In this document: piece after piece, positions 1 through 8,372 of the stretch
Position numbering within the stretch: the first letter of the stretch is position 1
How the letters are laid out: every line of letters starts with the position of its first letter
Assembly (NCBI GenBank): GCA_964406605.1
Contig: CAYOSF010000001.1
Location: 310,001-374,000, forward strand
Direction: 5' to 3'
DNA: 64,000 nt
Source: CAYOSF01 sp964406605
GTDB taxonomy: Bacteria > Chloroflexota > Dehalococcoidia > DSTF01 > RBG-16-68-14
Notes under the pieces: generated by a model
What the model was told of the DNA's origin: nothing
What the model saw: only the letters and a program-made list of their open reading frames with translations
Database searches by the model: none
Program-made: the position numbers and the translations under genes

Positions 1-122
1 TGGAGCGGCTGCTGGAGCCGCCTCCTACCCAAGAGGCGAACAGTCCTTGGGACGATGGGTACAGGATCGAGAAGATGCGGCTGGTGCCGGCAAACCTGAT
101 CATTCGGGCGGTGAAGCCGTGA
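1..122 (+). CDS. C-terminal end of an unidentified protein (possibly TrpE by position)
   Basis: An open frame enters from the left edge and stops at TGA 120-122. Only the last 39 residues are visible, ending in a hydrophobic/basic tail (LVPANLIIRAVKP). The stop overlaps the GTG start of trpG by four bases (GTGA), the same coupling seen elsewhere in this window, so translation of this frame is credible. Position directly ahead of trpG suggests anthranilate synthase component I, but I do not recognise the tail as a TrpE C-terminus, so the identity rests on context only. Confidence 0.45.
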   Translation, partial: ERLLEPPPTQEANSPWDDGYRIEKMRLVPANLIIRAVKP

Positions 123-688
123 TCCTGCTCATCGACAACTACGATAGCTTCACCTACAACCTCTACCAGTATCTCTGTGAGCTGGGCGCGGACATTCGTG
201 TCGTGCGGAACGACAAGACGACGGTGGCAGAGGTGGAGGCTATGTCAGCGGAGCGCATCGTCCTGTCGCCGGGGCCGTGCACGCCGAATGAGGCCGGGAT
301 CAGCGTCGAGCTGGTGCAGCACATGGCGGGGCGGCTGCCTATTCTGGGTGTGTGTCTGGGGCACCAGTGCGTCGGCCAGGCGTTCGGCTGCGTGGTGGCC
401 GGGGCGGGCGAGATCATGCACGGCAAGAGCAGCCTCATCGAACACGACGGGAAGGGCGTCTTCCGGGGCCTGCCCAACCCGTTCGAGGCGATCCGCTACC
501 ACTCGCTGGCGGTGACGCCAGAGAGCGTGCCGGACTGCCTGGAGGTGACAGCCCACAGCGACAGCGGTGTGATCATGGGCATCCGCCACCGCGAACACCC
601 GATCGAGGGTATCCAGTTCCATCCGGAGAGCATCATGACCTCGGTGGGGAAGGACCTGCTGAAGAACTTCCTGGAGATGCCATCGTGA
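119..688 (+). CDS. trpG: Anthranilate synthase glutamine amidotransferase subunit (component II)
   Basis: This 189-residue class I glutamine amidotransferase supplies ammonia from glutamine to anthranilate synthase component I in tryptophan synthesis. The N-terminus ILLIDNYDSFTYN is typical of TrpG/PabA. The nucleophile Cys79 lies in GVCLGHQ and the His168/Glu170 pair in FHPES. I chose GTG 119 because homology starts there and it overlaps the preceding stop; an upstream ATG at 47 would add 24 unlike residues. It opens a long trp operon. In some bacteria the same subunit also serves PabB in folate synthesis; that cannot be excluded. Confidence 0.93.
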   Translation: MILLIDNYDSFTYNLYQYLCELGADIRVVRNDKTTVAEVEAMSAERIVLSPGPCTPNEAGISVELVQHMAGRLPILGVCLGHQCVGQAFGCVVAGAGEIMHGKSSLIEHDGKGVFRGLPNPFEAIRYHSLAVTPESVPDCLEVTAHSDSGVIMGIRHREHPIEGIQFHPESIMTSVGKDLLKNFLEMPS

Positions 689-713
689 CATATATATGTT
701 ATGATAGCATTAT
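685..713 (+). promoter_or_regulatory. Probable promoter of the toxin-antitoxin pair
   Basis: GTGACA (685-690) and CATTAT (708-713) are separated by 17 bases in a short AT-rich stretch that stands out in this GC-rich region. The -35 box matches consensus at five of six positions and the -10 at four of six. An ATG-N4-CAT dyad (701-710) lies inside the spacer and could be an operator for the RHH antitoxin, though this is inference. Confidence 0.45.
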
Positions 714-734
714 CCTACATCGGGAGGCCTGCCG

Positions 735-1016
735 TTGAAGAAACTGATGGTATACCTGGACGAGGACATGCACGACGGTCTCCGGGAGCTGGCGTTTCGT
801 CGCAAGACGGCGATGGCCGCGTTGATCAGGTACGCGCTCGACAAGACGTTTGAGGAGGAGTTGGACGTGATAGCTGCTGAGCGGGCGCTCGATGAGGCGG
901 CCCGCGATCCGAGCAGCACCATGACCCTGGAGGAGTATCTGGAGGAGCGGCGCCTTGCCCTACCAGGTAGAGCTAACGCGGCCCGCCAAAAGGCAACTCG
1001 ACGCGCTGCCGGATAG
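735..1016 (+). CDS. Ribbon-helix-helix antitoxin-like protein
   Basis: This 93-residue protein begins KKLMVYLDEDMHDGLRELAF, a short β-strand followed by two helices as in Arc/CopG ribbon-helix-helix DNA-binding proteins. The acidic C-terminal half (EEELDV, LEEYLEERR) is typical of an antitoxin tail that wraps its toxin. The start is TTG 735 with a GGGAGG ribosome binding site at 722-727. It overlaps the following RelE-type gene by 62 bases, the usual arrangement of an antitoxin-toxin pair. The protein probably represses its own promoter just upstream and neutralises the toxin. The family is recognised by pattern; the exact subtype is not. Confidence 0.72.
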   Translation: MKKLMVYLDEDMHDGLRELAFRRKTAMAALIRYALDKTFEEELDVIAAERALDEAARDPSSTMTLEEYLEERRLALPGRANAARQKATRRAAG

Positions 1017-1224
1017 GGATGCCGTGCGGGTCGTGAGCCGGCTGCTGGAACTGGCCGATGATCCGAGACCGAGAGGAGCTTCCAAGCTCTCTGGCACGGC
1101 CGTACCCATGTGGCGCATTCGAATAGGCGACATGAGGGTTATCTATTCGGTGTCAGATCGCTCTCGGGTGGTCCTAGTAGAGCGAATCGCAAGGCGCGGG
1201 CACGGCCCGTACGATCGGCTGTAA
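955..1224 (+). CDS. RelE/ParE-family toxin
   Basis: This 89-residue protein has the RelE fold signature: an N-terminal LTRPAKRQLDALP helix, a middle helix ending in a K(L)SG segment, then WRIRIGDMRVIYSV and the basic C-terminal strand VVLVERIARRGHGPYDRL. RelE toxins cleave mRNA on the ribosome; ParE members target gyrase, and short sequence alone does not decide. The conserved MWRIRIGDMRVIY block and C-terminal R/H/Y residues favour a RelE ribonuclease. The start is TTG 955 inside the antitoxin gene. The pair sits between trpG and trpD, so trp transcription would also pass through it. Confidence 0.8.
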   Translation: MPYQVELTRPAKRQLDALPDRDAVRVVSRLLELADDPRPRGASKLSGTAVPMWRIRIGDMRVIYSVSDRSRVVLVERIARRGHGPYDRL

Positions 1225-1305
1225 CCGACCCGGTGGACGACGCGGAGAAGGGGAGCAAGACGCACGTGCAAGGGGGAGGGATAATCACTCAGGTGGAGAC
1301 AGCCC

Positions 1306-2319
1306 ATGATCCGTGACGCCATCGCCGCGCTGGTAGAAGGTCGAGACCTGACGGAGGAAGAGGCGATCGCCTGCATGGAGGAGATCATGTCGGGCGAGGC
1401 GACGCCGGCTCAGTTCGGCGCGTTCGTGGTCGCACTCCGGCTCAAGGGGGAGACGGTGGACGAGATCGCCGGCATGGCGAGGGTGATGCGCGACAAGGCG
1501 CTGAATGTGGAGGTCCAGGGGCCGCTGCTCGATACCTGCGGGACGGGCGGCGACGCGAAGGGCACCTTCAACGTGAGTACCGCGGCCGCTTTCGTCGCGG
1601 CCGGCGCCGGCGCTCGGGTCGCGAAGCACGGCAACCGGGCGATGACCAGCGATTGCGGCAGCGCCGACGTGCTGGAGGCTCTCGGCGCCAAGATCGATCT
1701 GGCCCCGGAGGGCGTGGCAGCCTGCATCGAGCGGACGGGCTTCGGCTTCATGTTCGCGCCCGCCTTCCACCCGGCAATGAAGTTCGCCGTCGGGCCGCGG
1801 AGAGAGATCGGCGTTCGTACCGTGTTCAATATCTTGGGCCCTCTCACCAACCCGGCGGGAGCGGAGGCGCAGGTGCTGGGCGTGGCGGAGGCCTCGCTGG
1901 CGGAGAAGCTGGCGCACGTGCTGGCGCGACTGGGTACGAAGCACGCCCTCGTGGTGCACGGGGAGGACGGTCTGGACGAGGTGAGCGCCGGCGCGAGCAC
2001 GCATATCCATGAGCTGCGGGACGGTCGGGTGGTGACCTCTACCGTGCGGCCGGGCGATCTCGGCCTGCCGTCGCATCCGATCGAAGACGTGCGCGGCGGA
2101 TCGGCCGAGGAGAACGCCGGGGCACTGCGCCGCGTCCTGGCAGGAGGCTCCGGATCCCTGCGCGACTTCACGCTGATGAACGCTTCCGCTGCGCTCGTTG
2201 CGAGCGACCTGGCCGACGACCTGACACAGGGGGTGAGGCTGGCGGCGGAGTCCATAGATAGCGGCGCGGCCCGCCAGAAGATGGAGGCGTTCGTGGAGGT
2301 ATCCAACGAGGTCGGATAG
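1306..2319 (+). CDS. trpD: Anthranilate phosphoribosyltransferase
   Basis: TrpD joins anthranilate to PRPP, the second committed step of tryptophan synthesis, in the cytoplasm. The 337-residue length is normal. The PRPP/Mg-binding motif GTGGD is at residues 79-83 and KHGNR at 107-111, followed by the TSxxGSADVLEALG segment for anthranilate binding. The start is ATG 1306. The 81-base gap to the toxin gene is the place where the toxin-antitoxin pair interrupts the operon. Confidence 0.95.
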   Translation: MIRDAIAALVEGRDLTEEEAIACMEEIMSGEATPAQFGAFVVALRLKGETVDEIAGMARVMRDKALNVEVQGPLLDTCGTGGDAKGTFNVSTAAAFVAAGAGARVAKHGNRAMTSDCGSADVLEALGAKIDLAPEGVAACIERTGFGFMFAPAFHPAMKFAVGPRREIGVRTVFNILGPLTNPAGAEAQVLGVAEASLAEKLAHVLARLGTKHALVVHGEDGLDEVSAGASTHIHELRDGRVVTSTVRPGDLGLPSHPIEDVRGGSAEENAGALRRVLAGGSGSLRDFTLMNASAALVASDLADDLTQGVRLAAESIDSGAARQKMEAFVEVSNEVG

Positions 2320-2357
2320 TTCCCTGGGGAACCGCCCGGCATGGAATCGAGGCTACT

Positions 2358-3203
2358 GTGAGCGACAAGACCACTGAGACCGGCACCATTCTCGACCGCA
2401 TCGTGGCCGACAAGCGGCAGGAGTTGGAGGAGCGACAGCGCAAGGAGCCTATCGACGCTCTGAAGCGGCGCATCCCGGAGCACGACGAGCAATGGAGCCT
2501 GATGCAGGCGATCCTGGAGGGGCCACGCGGCCCGCACGCCGGCGGCAAGCGGCTCCAGCTCATCGCGGAGATCAAGAAGGCTTCGCCCTCGAAGGGACGG
2601 CTCGTGTCCGTGCTGGAGCACCGGGCGATGGCGCGCACCTACACCATCGGCGCAGCCGCAGGCATCTCGGTGGTTACCGAGCGCCGGCACTTCATGGGGG
2701 AGATCCAGTTCATGCTGGACGCGCGGGTGAGCCTGAAGGGTTACTATCCGGGGGGCCGCCCGTCGATCCTGCGTAAGGACTTCCTCTTCGACCCCTACCA
2801 CCTGTGGGAGGCGAGGGCATACGGCGCCGACGCTGTGCTCTTGATTACGGCGATCCTGGACGATGCGCAGCTACGCGACATGATCGAGCAGGCCCGCGGG
2901 TTGGAGATGGAGTCGCTGGTGGAGGTTCACGACGAGATGGAGATCGAACGGGCGCTCAATGCGGGCGCCGACCTAATCGGCATCAACAACCGAGACCTGC
3001 GCACCTTTGAGGTGGACCTGGCCACCACGGAGCGGCTGCGTCCACTGATCCCGGAGGACAAGGTGGTGGTGAGCGAGAGCGGCATCTCCGGCCGCGCCGA
3101 CGCCGAGCGGCTGGCCGACTGCGGGGTACACGCGGTCCTGGTCGGCGAGGCGCTGGTCACGTCCAACGACGTGCGCAACAAGATGCGGGAGTTCCTGGTC
3201 TGA
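2358..3203 (+). CDS. trpC: Indole-3-glycerol phosphate synthase
   Basis: TrpC closes the indole ring from carboxyphenylaminodeoxyribulose phosphate. The 281-residue (βα)8 barrel shows the catalytic IAEIKKASPSKG motif, the FLFDPYHLWEARAYGADAVLLI strand-helix, the GINNRDLRTF motif and VSESGI near the end. The N-terminal LDRIVADKRQELEERQ helix is usual for the family. Start is GTG 2358. It follows trpD at 38 bases and is a separate protein, not fused to trpF as in enterics. Confidence 0.95.
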   Translation: MSDKTTETGTILDRIVADKRQELEERQRKEPIDALKRRIPEHDEQWSLMQAILEGPRGPHAGGKRLQLIAEIKKASPSKGRLVSVLEHRAMARTYTIGAAAGISVVTERRHFMGEIQFMLDARVSLKGYYPGGRPSILRKDFLFDPYHLWEARAYGADAVLLITAILDDAQLRDMIEQARGLEMESLVEVHDEMEIERALNAGADLIGINNRDLRTFEVDLATTERLRPLIPEDKVVVSESGISGRADAERLADCGVHAVLVGEALVTSNDVRNKMREFLV

Positions 3204-3255
3204 GACCGCCTGGCATCGCGGGAGGTTCGATCGAGCATAGCAGAGGAGCACAGGC

Positions 3256-4506
3256 ATGGCGTTCTGCTCGTGGTGCGGGAGCCAGATCTCGGAGGGGGCC
3301 GCCTTTTGCAGAGGCTGCGGGAGGCCCCTGACAGTCCGTGCTACCACTGCTCCCGGACTAGATGATGTTCCATCATGGCTCGGATGGGTTGCGATACCGA
3401 CAAGCCTTGTCGTGCCGTTCGGGATCTTCATCTACTCTGTCTGGGCATACCGACGTGGACGTAGGGACGGGGCTCCCAGGGAGCCCAGTGCCGACCCATA
3501 CCCGAACTTCGGTTGGCGAGTGGCGGGATGGTTGTTGACGCTCTTTGTTCCGGTGCTGGGATTGTATGCGATCGTTCACGTGCCTACCCTGTCGTACAAG
3601 CAGGGGCTGAGGGTTGGCGCGAAGACCGGATGCCCGTTGACAACCTTCACGACAATGCCTGCGCTCAGTGCGGCATCGGGGATCGCGATAGGAGCTGTGG
3701 TGGTACCTGTCCTTCTAGCGACGGTGCTGGCTGGAAGCGCCGAGGAGACGCGGGTGCCACGGGCCGATAACGGTATTGATCTGGGGGCCTCCGTTGGGCC
3801 GACGTCCTCCCCATTGCCAACTGACGCGCCGCTGAGCCAGCCAAGATGGGATCTCACTCAAGTTGTGCGCGATGGCAAGATCCAGATAGTACTGTCAGAT
3901 GGCACGAACGCTCTCACCATCGATGAAGAACTCGTGGACTTTGAAGGCTGGGAGATAGAAACTGCCTTGGACATGAATGGGGATGCCGTCCTGGATGCTG
4001 TGGTTACTTACTACACGGGCGGGGCGCACTGTTGCTACGTGTACCGTTTGTACGCCAGCGAATCCGACGGTATCCGCCTCTCCGACTCTGTCTACCTAGG
4101 GAACAGTCCCATGGAGGCTATCCAAGACCTCAACGGGGATGGCATACCGGAAATGCGTGGCCTTGACGACAGGCTTGCATACTTCCCAGACCTGTACTTC
4201 GCTGCCTCCCCCTTCCTTCCACTGGTCCTTTGCCGGTCGCCACAGGGAGGGTACCATGATTGCACTCCCGCATTTCCTGAGCTTCTAAGAGAGAGTTCCG
4301 GCGAATTCGAGGGCCGCTTGAGGCGCGCCATTGACCAGGGTGAGGGGGTCGAGTGGGAGCGCTCGGCCGCGCTCGGTCTCTTTGCCACGTACTTCCGGCT
4401 GGGAGAGGCTGAAGAAGGATGGATAAGGGTGGAAGCGCTATGTCCAAGGTGCTCGGACTGGCTAGAGGTGAACTTGCCCGCTTTCGAAGAGCGAATGAGG
4501 CAATGA
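3256..4506 (+). CDS. Zinc-ribbon membrane protein with DxNGD calcium-type loops
   Basis: The 416-residue protein starts with a zinc ribbon (C4, C7, C18, C21) followed by about three membrane segments near residues 40-64, 83-107 and 137-163. The remaining C-terminal 240 residues are hydrophilic and contain DMNGDAVLDAV and DLNGDGIPEM, loops like those in FG-GAP or dockerin Ca-binding repeats, next to a CC pair (AHCCYVY). The likely layout is a cytoplasmic zinc ribbon with an exported domain. I do not know its function and see no link to tryptophan synthesis, although it lies between trpC and trpF with an 8-base gap to trpF. Its codons look less GC-rich than its neighbours, which suggests later insertion. 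ATG 3256 is preceded by AGAGGAG. Confidence 0.75.
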   Translation: MAFCSWCGSQISEGAAFCRGCGRPLTVRATTAPGLDDVPSWLGWVAIPTSLVVPFGIFIYSVWAYRRGRRDGAPREPSADPYPNFGWRVAGWLLTLFVPVLGLYAIVHVPTLSYKQGLRVGAKTGCPLTTFTTMPALSAASGIAIGAVVVPVLLATVLAGSAEETRVPRADNGIDLGASVGPTSSPLPTDAPLSQPRWDLTQVVRDGKIQIVLSDGTNALTIDEELVDFEGWEIETALDMNGDAVLDAVVTYYTGGAHCCYVYRLYASESDGIRLSDSVYLGNSPMEAIQDLNGDGIPEMRGLDDRLAYFPDLYFAASPFLPLVLCRSPQGGYHDCTPAFPELLRESSGEFEGRLRRAIDQGEGVEWERSAALGLFATYFRLGEAEEGWIRVEALCPRCSDWLEVNLPAFEERMRQ

Positions 4507-4513
4507 CAGCACT

Positions 4514-5245
4514 GTGACCCACGTCAAGATCTGCGGCTGCATGCGCGTCGAGGACGCGCTCGCGGCGAAGGAGGCGGGCGCCGACTTTGTCGGTATCGTC
4601 TTCGCGCCGGGCAGCCGTCGTCGGCTGTCCACGGAGGACGCGCAGGGGATCGTGGCCGCGCTGGGTTCGCCTCTGCGGGACCTGGAGCAAACGGAGCCGC
4701 CTCCCCTCTACCATGGGCCGGAGGGCGATCCCGTCGAGTGGTTCCGCCACGGCGCGGACGCGCTGGAGCGCCTGCTGGCGCGCAAGCGGCCGCTCACCGT
4801 CGGAGTGTTCCAGGACCAGTCGACGGAGGAGATGAACACCATCGCGGACGAATGCGGCCTCGACCTGGTACAGCTCAGCGGCCGCGAATCGTGGGCGGAC
4901 TGTCTCCTCGCGAACCGGCAGGTGATCAAGGGGGTGGACGTGGCACCCGGCGCGTCCGCTGATGACGTCGTTTCCGGCCTCGAAACGGGCAGCGCGGTCG
5001 CGTGCCTGCTCGACATCAGCAGGGGACGTGGCGTGGCGCTCGATCGGACGGTGGCAGCCAAGGTTGCGGCCCGCATGCCGGTCTGGCTCGCCGGAGGTCT
5101 CACGCCGGACAACGTCGCGGACGCCGTGCGCGAGGTGCGGCCGTGGGCGGTGGATACGTCGACTGGAGTTGAGACGGACGGCGCGAAGGATGCGGACAAG
5201 ATCCGGGCGTTCGTCACGTCGGCAAAGGATGCGGAGGGTGTTTGA
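4514..5245 (+). CDS. trpF: Phosphoribosylanthranilate isomerase
   Basis: TrpF isomerises phosphoribosylanthranilate to the ribulose form used by TrpC. The protein begins VKICGCMRVEDALAAKEAGADFVGIVFAPGSRR, the typical first strand with its catalytic Cys (KICG) and phosphate-contact region. Later segments VGVFQDQ, LVQLSG, PVWLAGGLTPDNV and AVDTSTGVET (catalytic Asp, product site) are all present. At 243 residues it is longer than the usual 200-220, from an insertion near residues 55-85. Start is GTG 4514. It overlaps the next gene by 17 bases. Confidence 0.93.
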   Translation: MTHVKICGCMRVEDALAAKEAGADFVGIVFAPGSRRRLSTEDAQGIVAALGSPLRDLEQTEPPPLYHGPEGDPVEWFRHGADALERLLARKRPLTVGVFQDQSTEEMNTIADECGLDLVQLSGRESWADCLLANRQVIKGVDVAPGASADDVVSGLETGSAVACLLDISRGRGVALDRTVAAKVAARMPVWLAGGLTPDNVADAVREVRPWAVDTSTGVETDGAKDADKIRAFVTSAKDAEGV

Positions 5246-6932
5246 GGAGTTAGACGGCCTCATCCATGGAGAGCTGGAGCGGGGGAAACTGCCCGGCCTG
5301 GCGATCGCGCTGGTGAAGGGCAGCGAGATTGTGTGGTCTCGCGGCTACGGCTGCGCCGATCTCGAGACGAAGACGCCGGTGAGGCCGGAGACGGTCTTCA
5401 GCGTTCAGTCCGTCACCAAGCCGGTCGTCACGACAGCCCTCATGCAGTGGTACGAACGCGGGAGCTTCCAGCTCGATGATCCCGTGAACAATCATGTTGC
5501 GCCGCTCCGGATCGAGAACGAGTGGGAGGAATCGAATCCGGTCACAGTCCGAAACCTGCTCACCCACACTTCCGGCCTCCCGGTGGACTTGGGAACCGCT
5601 CCGCCGGAGACCGGCTCGTCCAATGCGACGCTGGAGGAGTACATCGCCGGCGTGGCCAAGACCGTGCGTCCGCCCGGCGAGGAGATGGTCTATGCCAATT
5701 GGGGCTACGACATCGCGGGTTACCTTGTCGGGCTCCTGGCCGGCGGTTCGTACGATGCGTACCTCGCGGAGCGCCTACTCCGCCCACTCGAAATGGGCTC
5801 CAGTTCCATCGGACCGCCCGAGGACCGCGCCGTGGCGACCGGGTACTTCTACAGCGCCCTCGATGGCCGGCATTACGGCGGCGAGACGATGTCCACCGAC
5901 ACCGAGCCGCCGAGGCCCTCCGCCGCCCTCTACTCAACCGTCGAGGATCTGGCGCGCTTCTTGATCGCCCACCTGAACGGCGGCGCATACGAGGAGAGCC
6001 GTGTGCTGAAGGAAGAGACGGTCGCACAGATGCACCATCTACACGCCCGGTCGGGCCCGTCGAGGGGAGGCATGGGGCTGGGCTTCCGGGTGGACGGCGA
6101 GGGAGGGCGGCGCCTGATCTGCCACGGCGGCGATGGAACGCACTTTACGGCCTTCATCGGCGCGCATCCGGACGAACGGGTCGGAGTCGCGCTGCTGGTC
6201 AACATGGGGCGTGCTCAGACGGCGAGATCGGTGATCGGACGGGCGGCGCTGCGGAGTCTTCTGGGTGAGCGCGTCGTGTTGGAGCCGGAGGCCATCCCTG
6301 CCGGGGACGCGGACGGAGAGTGGGAACGTGCGGCCGGCTCCTACCACTCGAGCTTCTGGGGGATCGAGGCGACGGTGACGGTCGAGGACGGCGCGCCATC
6401 CGTGACCATGGAGGGCGGCATCGTGGCCGGAGCAGAGGGCGAGCGCTCGTATCTGCGGCGGGACGAGGCCGGCATCGTGCGCGGCGTAGGCGGCCCGTTC
6501 GATGGTTTCGAGCTCACGTTCGAGTACGGTGCCGGCGGCAAAGCGACGACGCTGTACGGAGGCGTCTACCCGTTCCGGTTCGACAGGGTCGGGGACGTTG
6601 CACCGCCCACCGAGATAGACGAGGAAGCCGATGTGGTGGGACGGTGGAGCGGAACGGTGCAGTCGCCGCTCGGGCCGGTACCGGTGGAGATCAACGTCGC
6701 GGACGAACGCCGGGCGACTGCGACGGCGCTTGCAGCCCAAGACGCCGCATTGGAGGAGTTCAGCGCGGCGCGCGGGCGGGTTGAAGGCCATCTCGACACC
6801 TCGCTGCCGGGATTCGGAGACCTGCGGATCTTTCTGCGCTTGCAGGCGTCGGGAGGCAGGCTCGTGGGCCGGGCCTATGCGCGAGGTGATTTCGGTGAGG
6901 TGCCGATGAAAGCGGAGCTGACGCGGCAATGA
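5229..6932 (+). CDS. Serine β-lactamase-fold hydrolase (class C / penicillin-binding-protein-like)
   Basis: This 567-residue protein has the nucleophile motif SVTK at residues 61-64 and the YAN motif at 155-157, as in AmpC-like β-lactamases, D-aminopeptidases and esterases of the 'β-lactamase family'. A CHGGDG segment probably replaces KTG as the third motif. The last 200 residues form a separate β-rich region seen in many family members. I see no signal peptide, so it may act in the cytoplasm. The substrate cannot be named. The start ATG 5229 lies within the end of trpF, and the stop overlaps trpB as ATGA, so the gene is translationally tied to both trp neighbours. Confidence 0.85.
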   Translation: MRRVFEELDGLIHGELERGKLPGLAIALVKGSEIVWSRGYGCADLETKTPVRPETVFSVQSVTKPVVTTALMQWYERGSFQLDDPVNNHVAPLRIENEWEESNPVTVRNLLTHTSGLPVDLGTAPPETGSSNATLEEYIAGVAKTVRPPGEEMVYANWGYDIAGYLVGLLAGGSYDAYLAERLLRPLEMGSSSIGPPEDRAVATGYFYSALDGRHYGGETMSTDTEPPRPSAALYSTVEDLARFLIAHLNGGAYEESRVLKEETVAQMHHLHARSGPSRGGMGLGFRVDGEGGRRLICHGGDGTHFTAFIGAHPDERVGVALLVNMGRAQTARSVIGRAALRSLLGERVVLEPEAIPAGDADGEWERAAGSYHSSFWGIEATVTVEDGAPSVTMEGGIVAGAEGERSYLRRDEAGIVRGVGGPFDGFELTFEYGAGGKATTLYGGVYPFRFDRVGDVAPPTEIDEEADVVGRWSGTVQSPLGPVPVEINVADERRATATALAAQDAALEEFSAARGRVEGHLDTSLPGFGDLRIFLRLQASGGRLVGRAYARGDFGEVPMKAELTRQ

Positions 6933-8173
6933 CGATGCGCGTGGATGATACCGCCCGCCCGGACGCGCGAGGTCGCTTCGGTGGCTTCGGCGGCCGGTTC
7001 GTGCCGGAAACGCTGATGCCGGCGCTCGAGGAGTTGGAGCGCGCCTTCCGAGAGGCCCAGGCCGACGCCGCGTTTGGAGAGGAGCTGGACGCCCTGCTGC
7101 GTAACTATGCTGGCCGGCCGACGCCTCTCTATTTCGCTGAGAACCTATCGAAGTGGGTGGCGGACACGCGCCCGGATGGCAGCCCTTCCGTTCGCATCTA
7201 TCTGAAACGGGAGGACCTGGCGCACACCGGGGCGCACAAGATCAACAACACCCTCGGCCAGGGGCTGCTGGCGCGGCGGCTGGGCAAGCGCAGAGTCATC
7301 GCCGAGACGGGCGCCGGGCAGCACGGCGTGGCAACGGCGACCGTCTGCGCCATGCTCGGCCAGGAGTGCGTCGTCTACATGGGTTCTGAGGACGTGCGGC
7401 GGCAGGCCCTCAACGTCTTCCGCATGAAGCTGCTCGGCGCCGAGGTACGGGTGGTCGAGAGCGGCAGCCGCACGCTGAAGGACGCCATCAATGAAGCGAT
7501 CCGCGATTGGGTAACCAACGTGGAGTCGACGCACTATCTGCTGGGCAGTGTCGTGGGGCCGCACCCATACCCGCTGATGGTGCGAGAGTTCCAGTCCGTC
7601 ATCGGCAAGGAGGCGAGAGAGCAGATCCTGGCCGCGGAGGGGCGGCTGCCGGACTACGCCGTGGCGTGCGTGGGCGGCGGGTCGAACGCCATGGGTCTCT
7701 TTCATCCCTTTTACGACGACGCGTCCGTGCATTTCATCGGCGTGGAAGCCGCCGGCGAAGGGCTGGCCACGGGCCGAAACGCCGCCAGCCTGACGGTCGG
7801 TCGGCCGGGTGTGCTGCACGGATCGTACTCGTACCTGCTTCAAAGTGAGGACGGGCAGATAGAGGAGACGCACAGCATCTCGGCCGGACTCGACTACCCA
7901 GGCGTGGGGCCGGAGATGTCCTTCTACAAGGAGAGCGGGCGCGTGCAGGCGGTGGCGGTCACGGACAAGCAGGCGCTGGACGCCTTTCGATTGCTGAGCG
8001 AGACGGAGGGGATCATACCCGCGTTGGAGCCTGCCCATGCTATCGCGCATGTGGTCGAGCTGTCGGCGACGGGCGGGTTGCCGCAGGATTCCGTGGTCCT
8101 CATCGGCCTCTCGGGCCGGGGCGACAAGGACATGGAGACGGTGGCCAAGGCCCTTGGCGTTGAATTGACATAA
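6929..8173 (+). CDS. trpB: Tryptophan synthase β chain
   Basis: TrpB condenses indole with serine using pyridoxal phosphate. The 414-residue protein has the GRFGGFGGRFVPETLMPALEEL start, the PLP lysine K104 in AHTGAHKINN, the phosphate-binding CVGGGSNAMG loop and the C-terminal SGRGDKDM motif. It is the standard TrpB1 type that works with TrpA. ATG 6929 overlaps the preceding stop (ATGA). TrpA is separated from it by a CPBP protease gene. Confidence 0.96.
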   Translation: MTMRVDDTARPDARGRFGGFGGRFVPETLMPALEELERAFREAQADAAFGEELDALLRNYAGRPTPLYFAENLSKWVADTRPDGSPSVRIYLKREDLAHTGAHKINNTLGQGLLARRLGKRRVIAETGAGQHGVATATVCAMLGQECVVYMGSEDVRRQALNVFRMKLLGAEVRVVESGSRTLKDAINEAIRDWVTNVESTHYLLGSVVGPHPYPLMVREFQSVIGKEAREQILAAEGRLPDYAVACVGGGSNAMGLFHPFYDDASVHFIGVEAAGEGLATGRNAASLTVGRPGVLHGSYSYLLQSEDGQIEETHSISAGLDYPGVGPEMSFYKESGRVQAVAVTDKQALDAFRLLSETEGIIPALEPAHAIAHVVELSATGGLPQDSVVLIGLSGRGDKDMETVAKALGVELT

Positions 8174-8372
8174 GATCTCCTGTTTGGTCGAGCCTCCTGG
8201 TGGACGCGGACGGACGTGGGGAGAGGCTCCGGGGTTGACCCCTGGGTTTCCTAGCGAAGCCGGAGGCAGGTCCTGCTCCAGGCCGAGTCCTGTGTGAGGT
8301 GACGCCGATGCTCACGGCTGGTTTAGTTGCGGCCGATGGGAGACAATGCGAGCGTAGTAGGAACGATCCGAT

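Noticed and set aside
1410..2801. A 463-codon minus-strand frame across trpD and trpC.
   Set aside because: It is the antisense shadow of two clear genes in high-GC DNA, with no domain similarity.
4962..5228. N-terminal 89-codon extension of the β-lactamase-fold frame inside trpF.
   Set aside because: The extension is arginine/serine-rich, out of frame with trpF and unlike the family; ATG 5229 starts the conserved protein.
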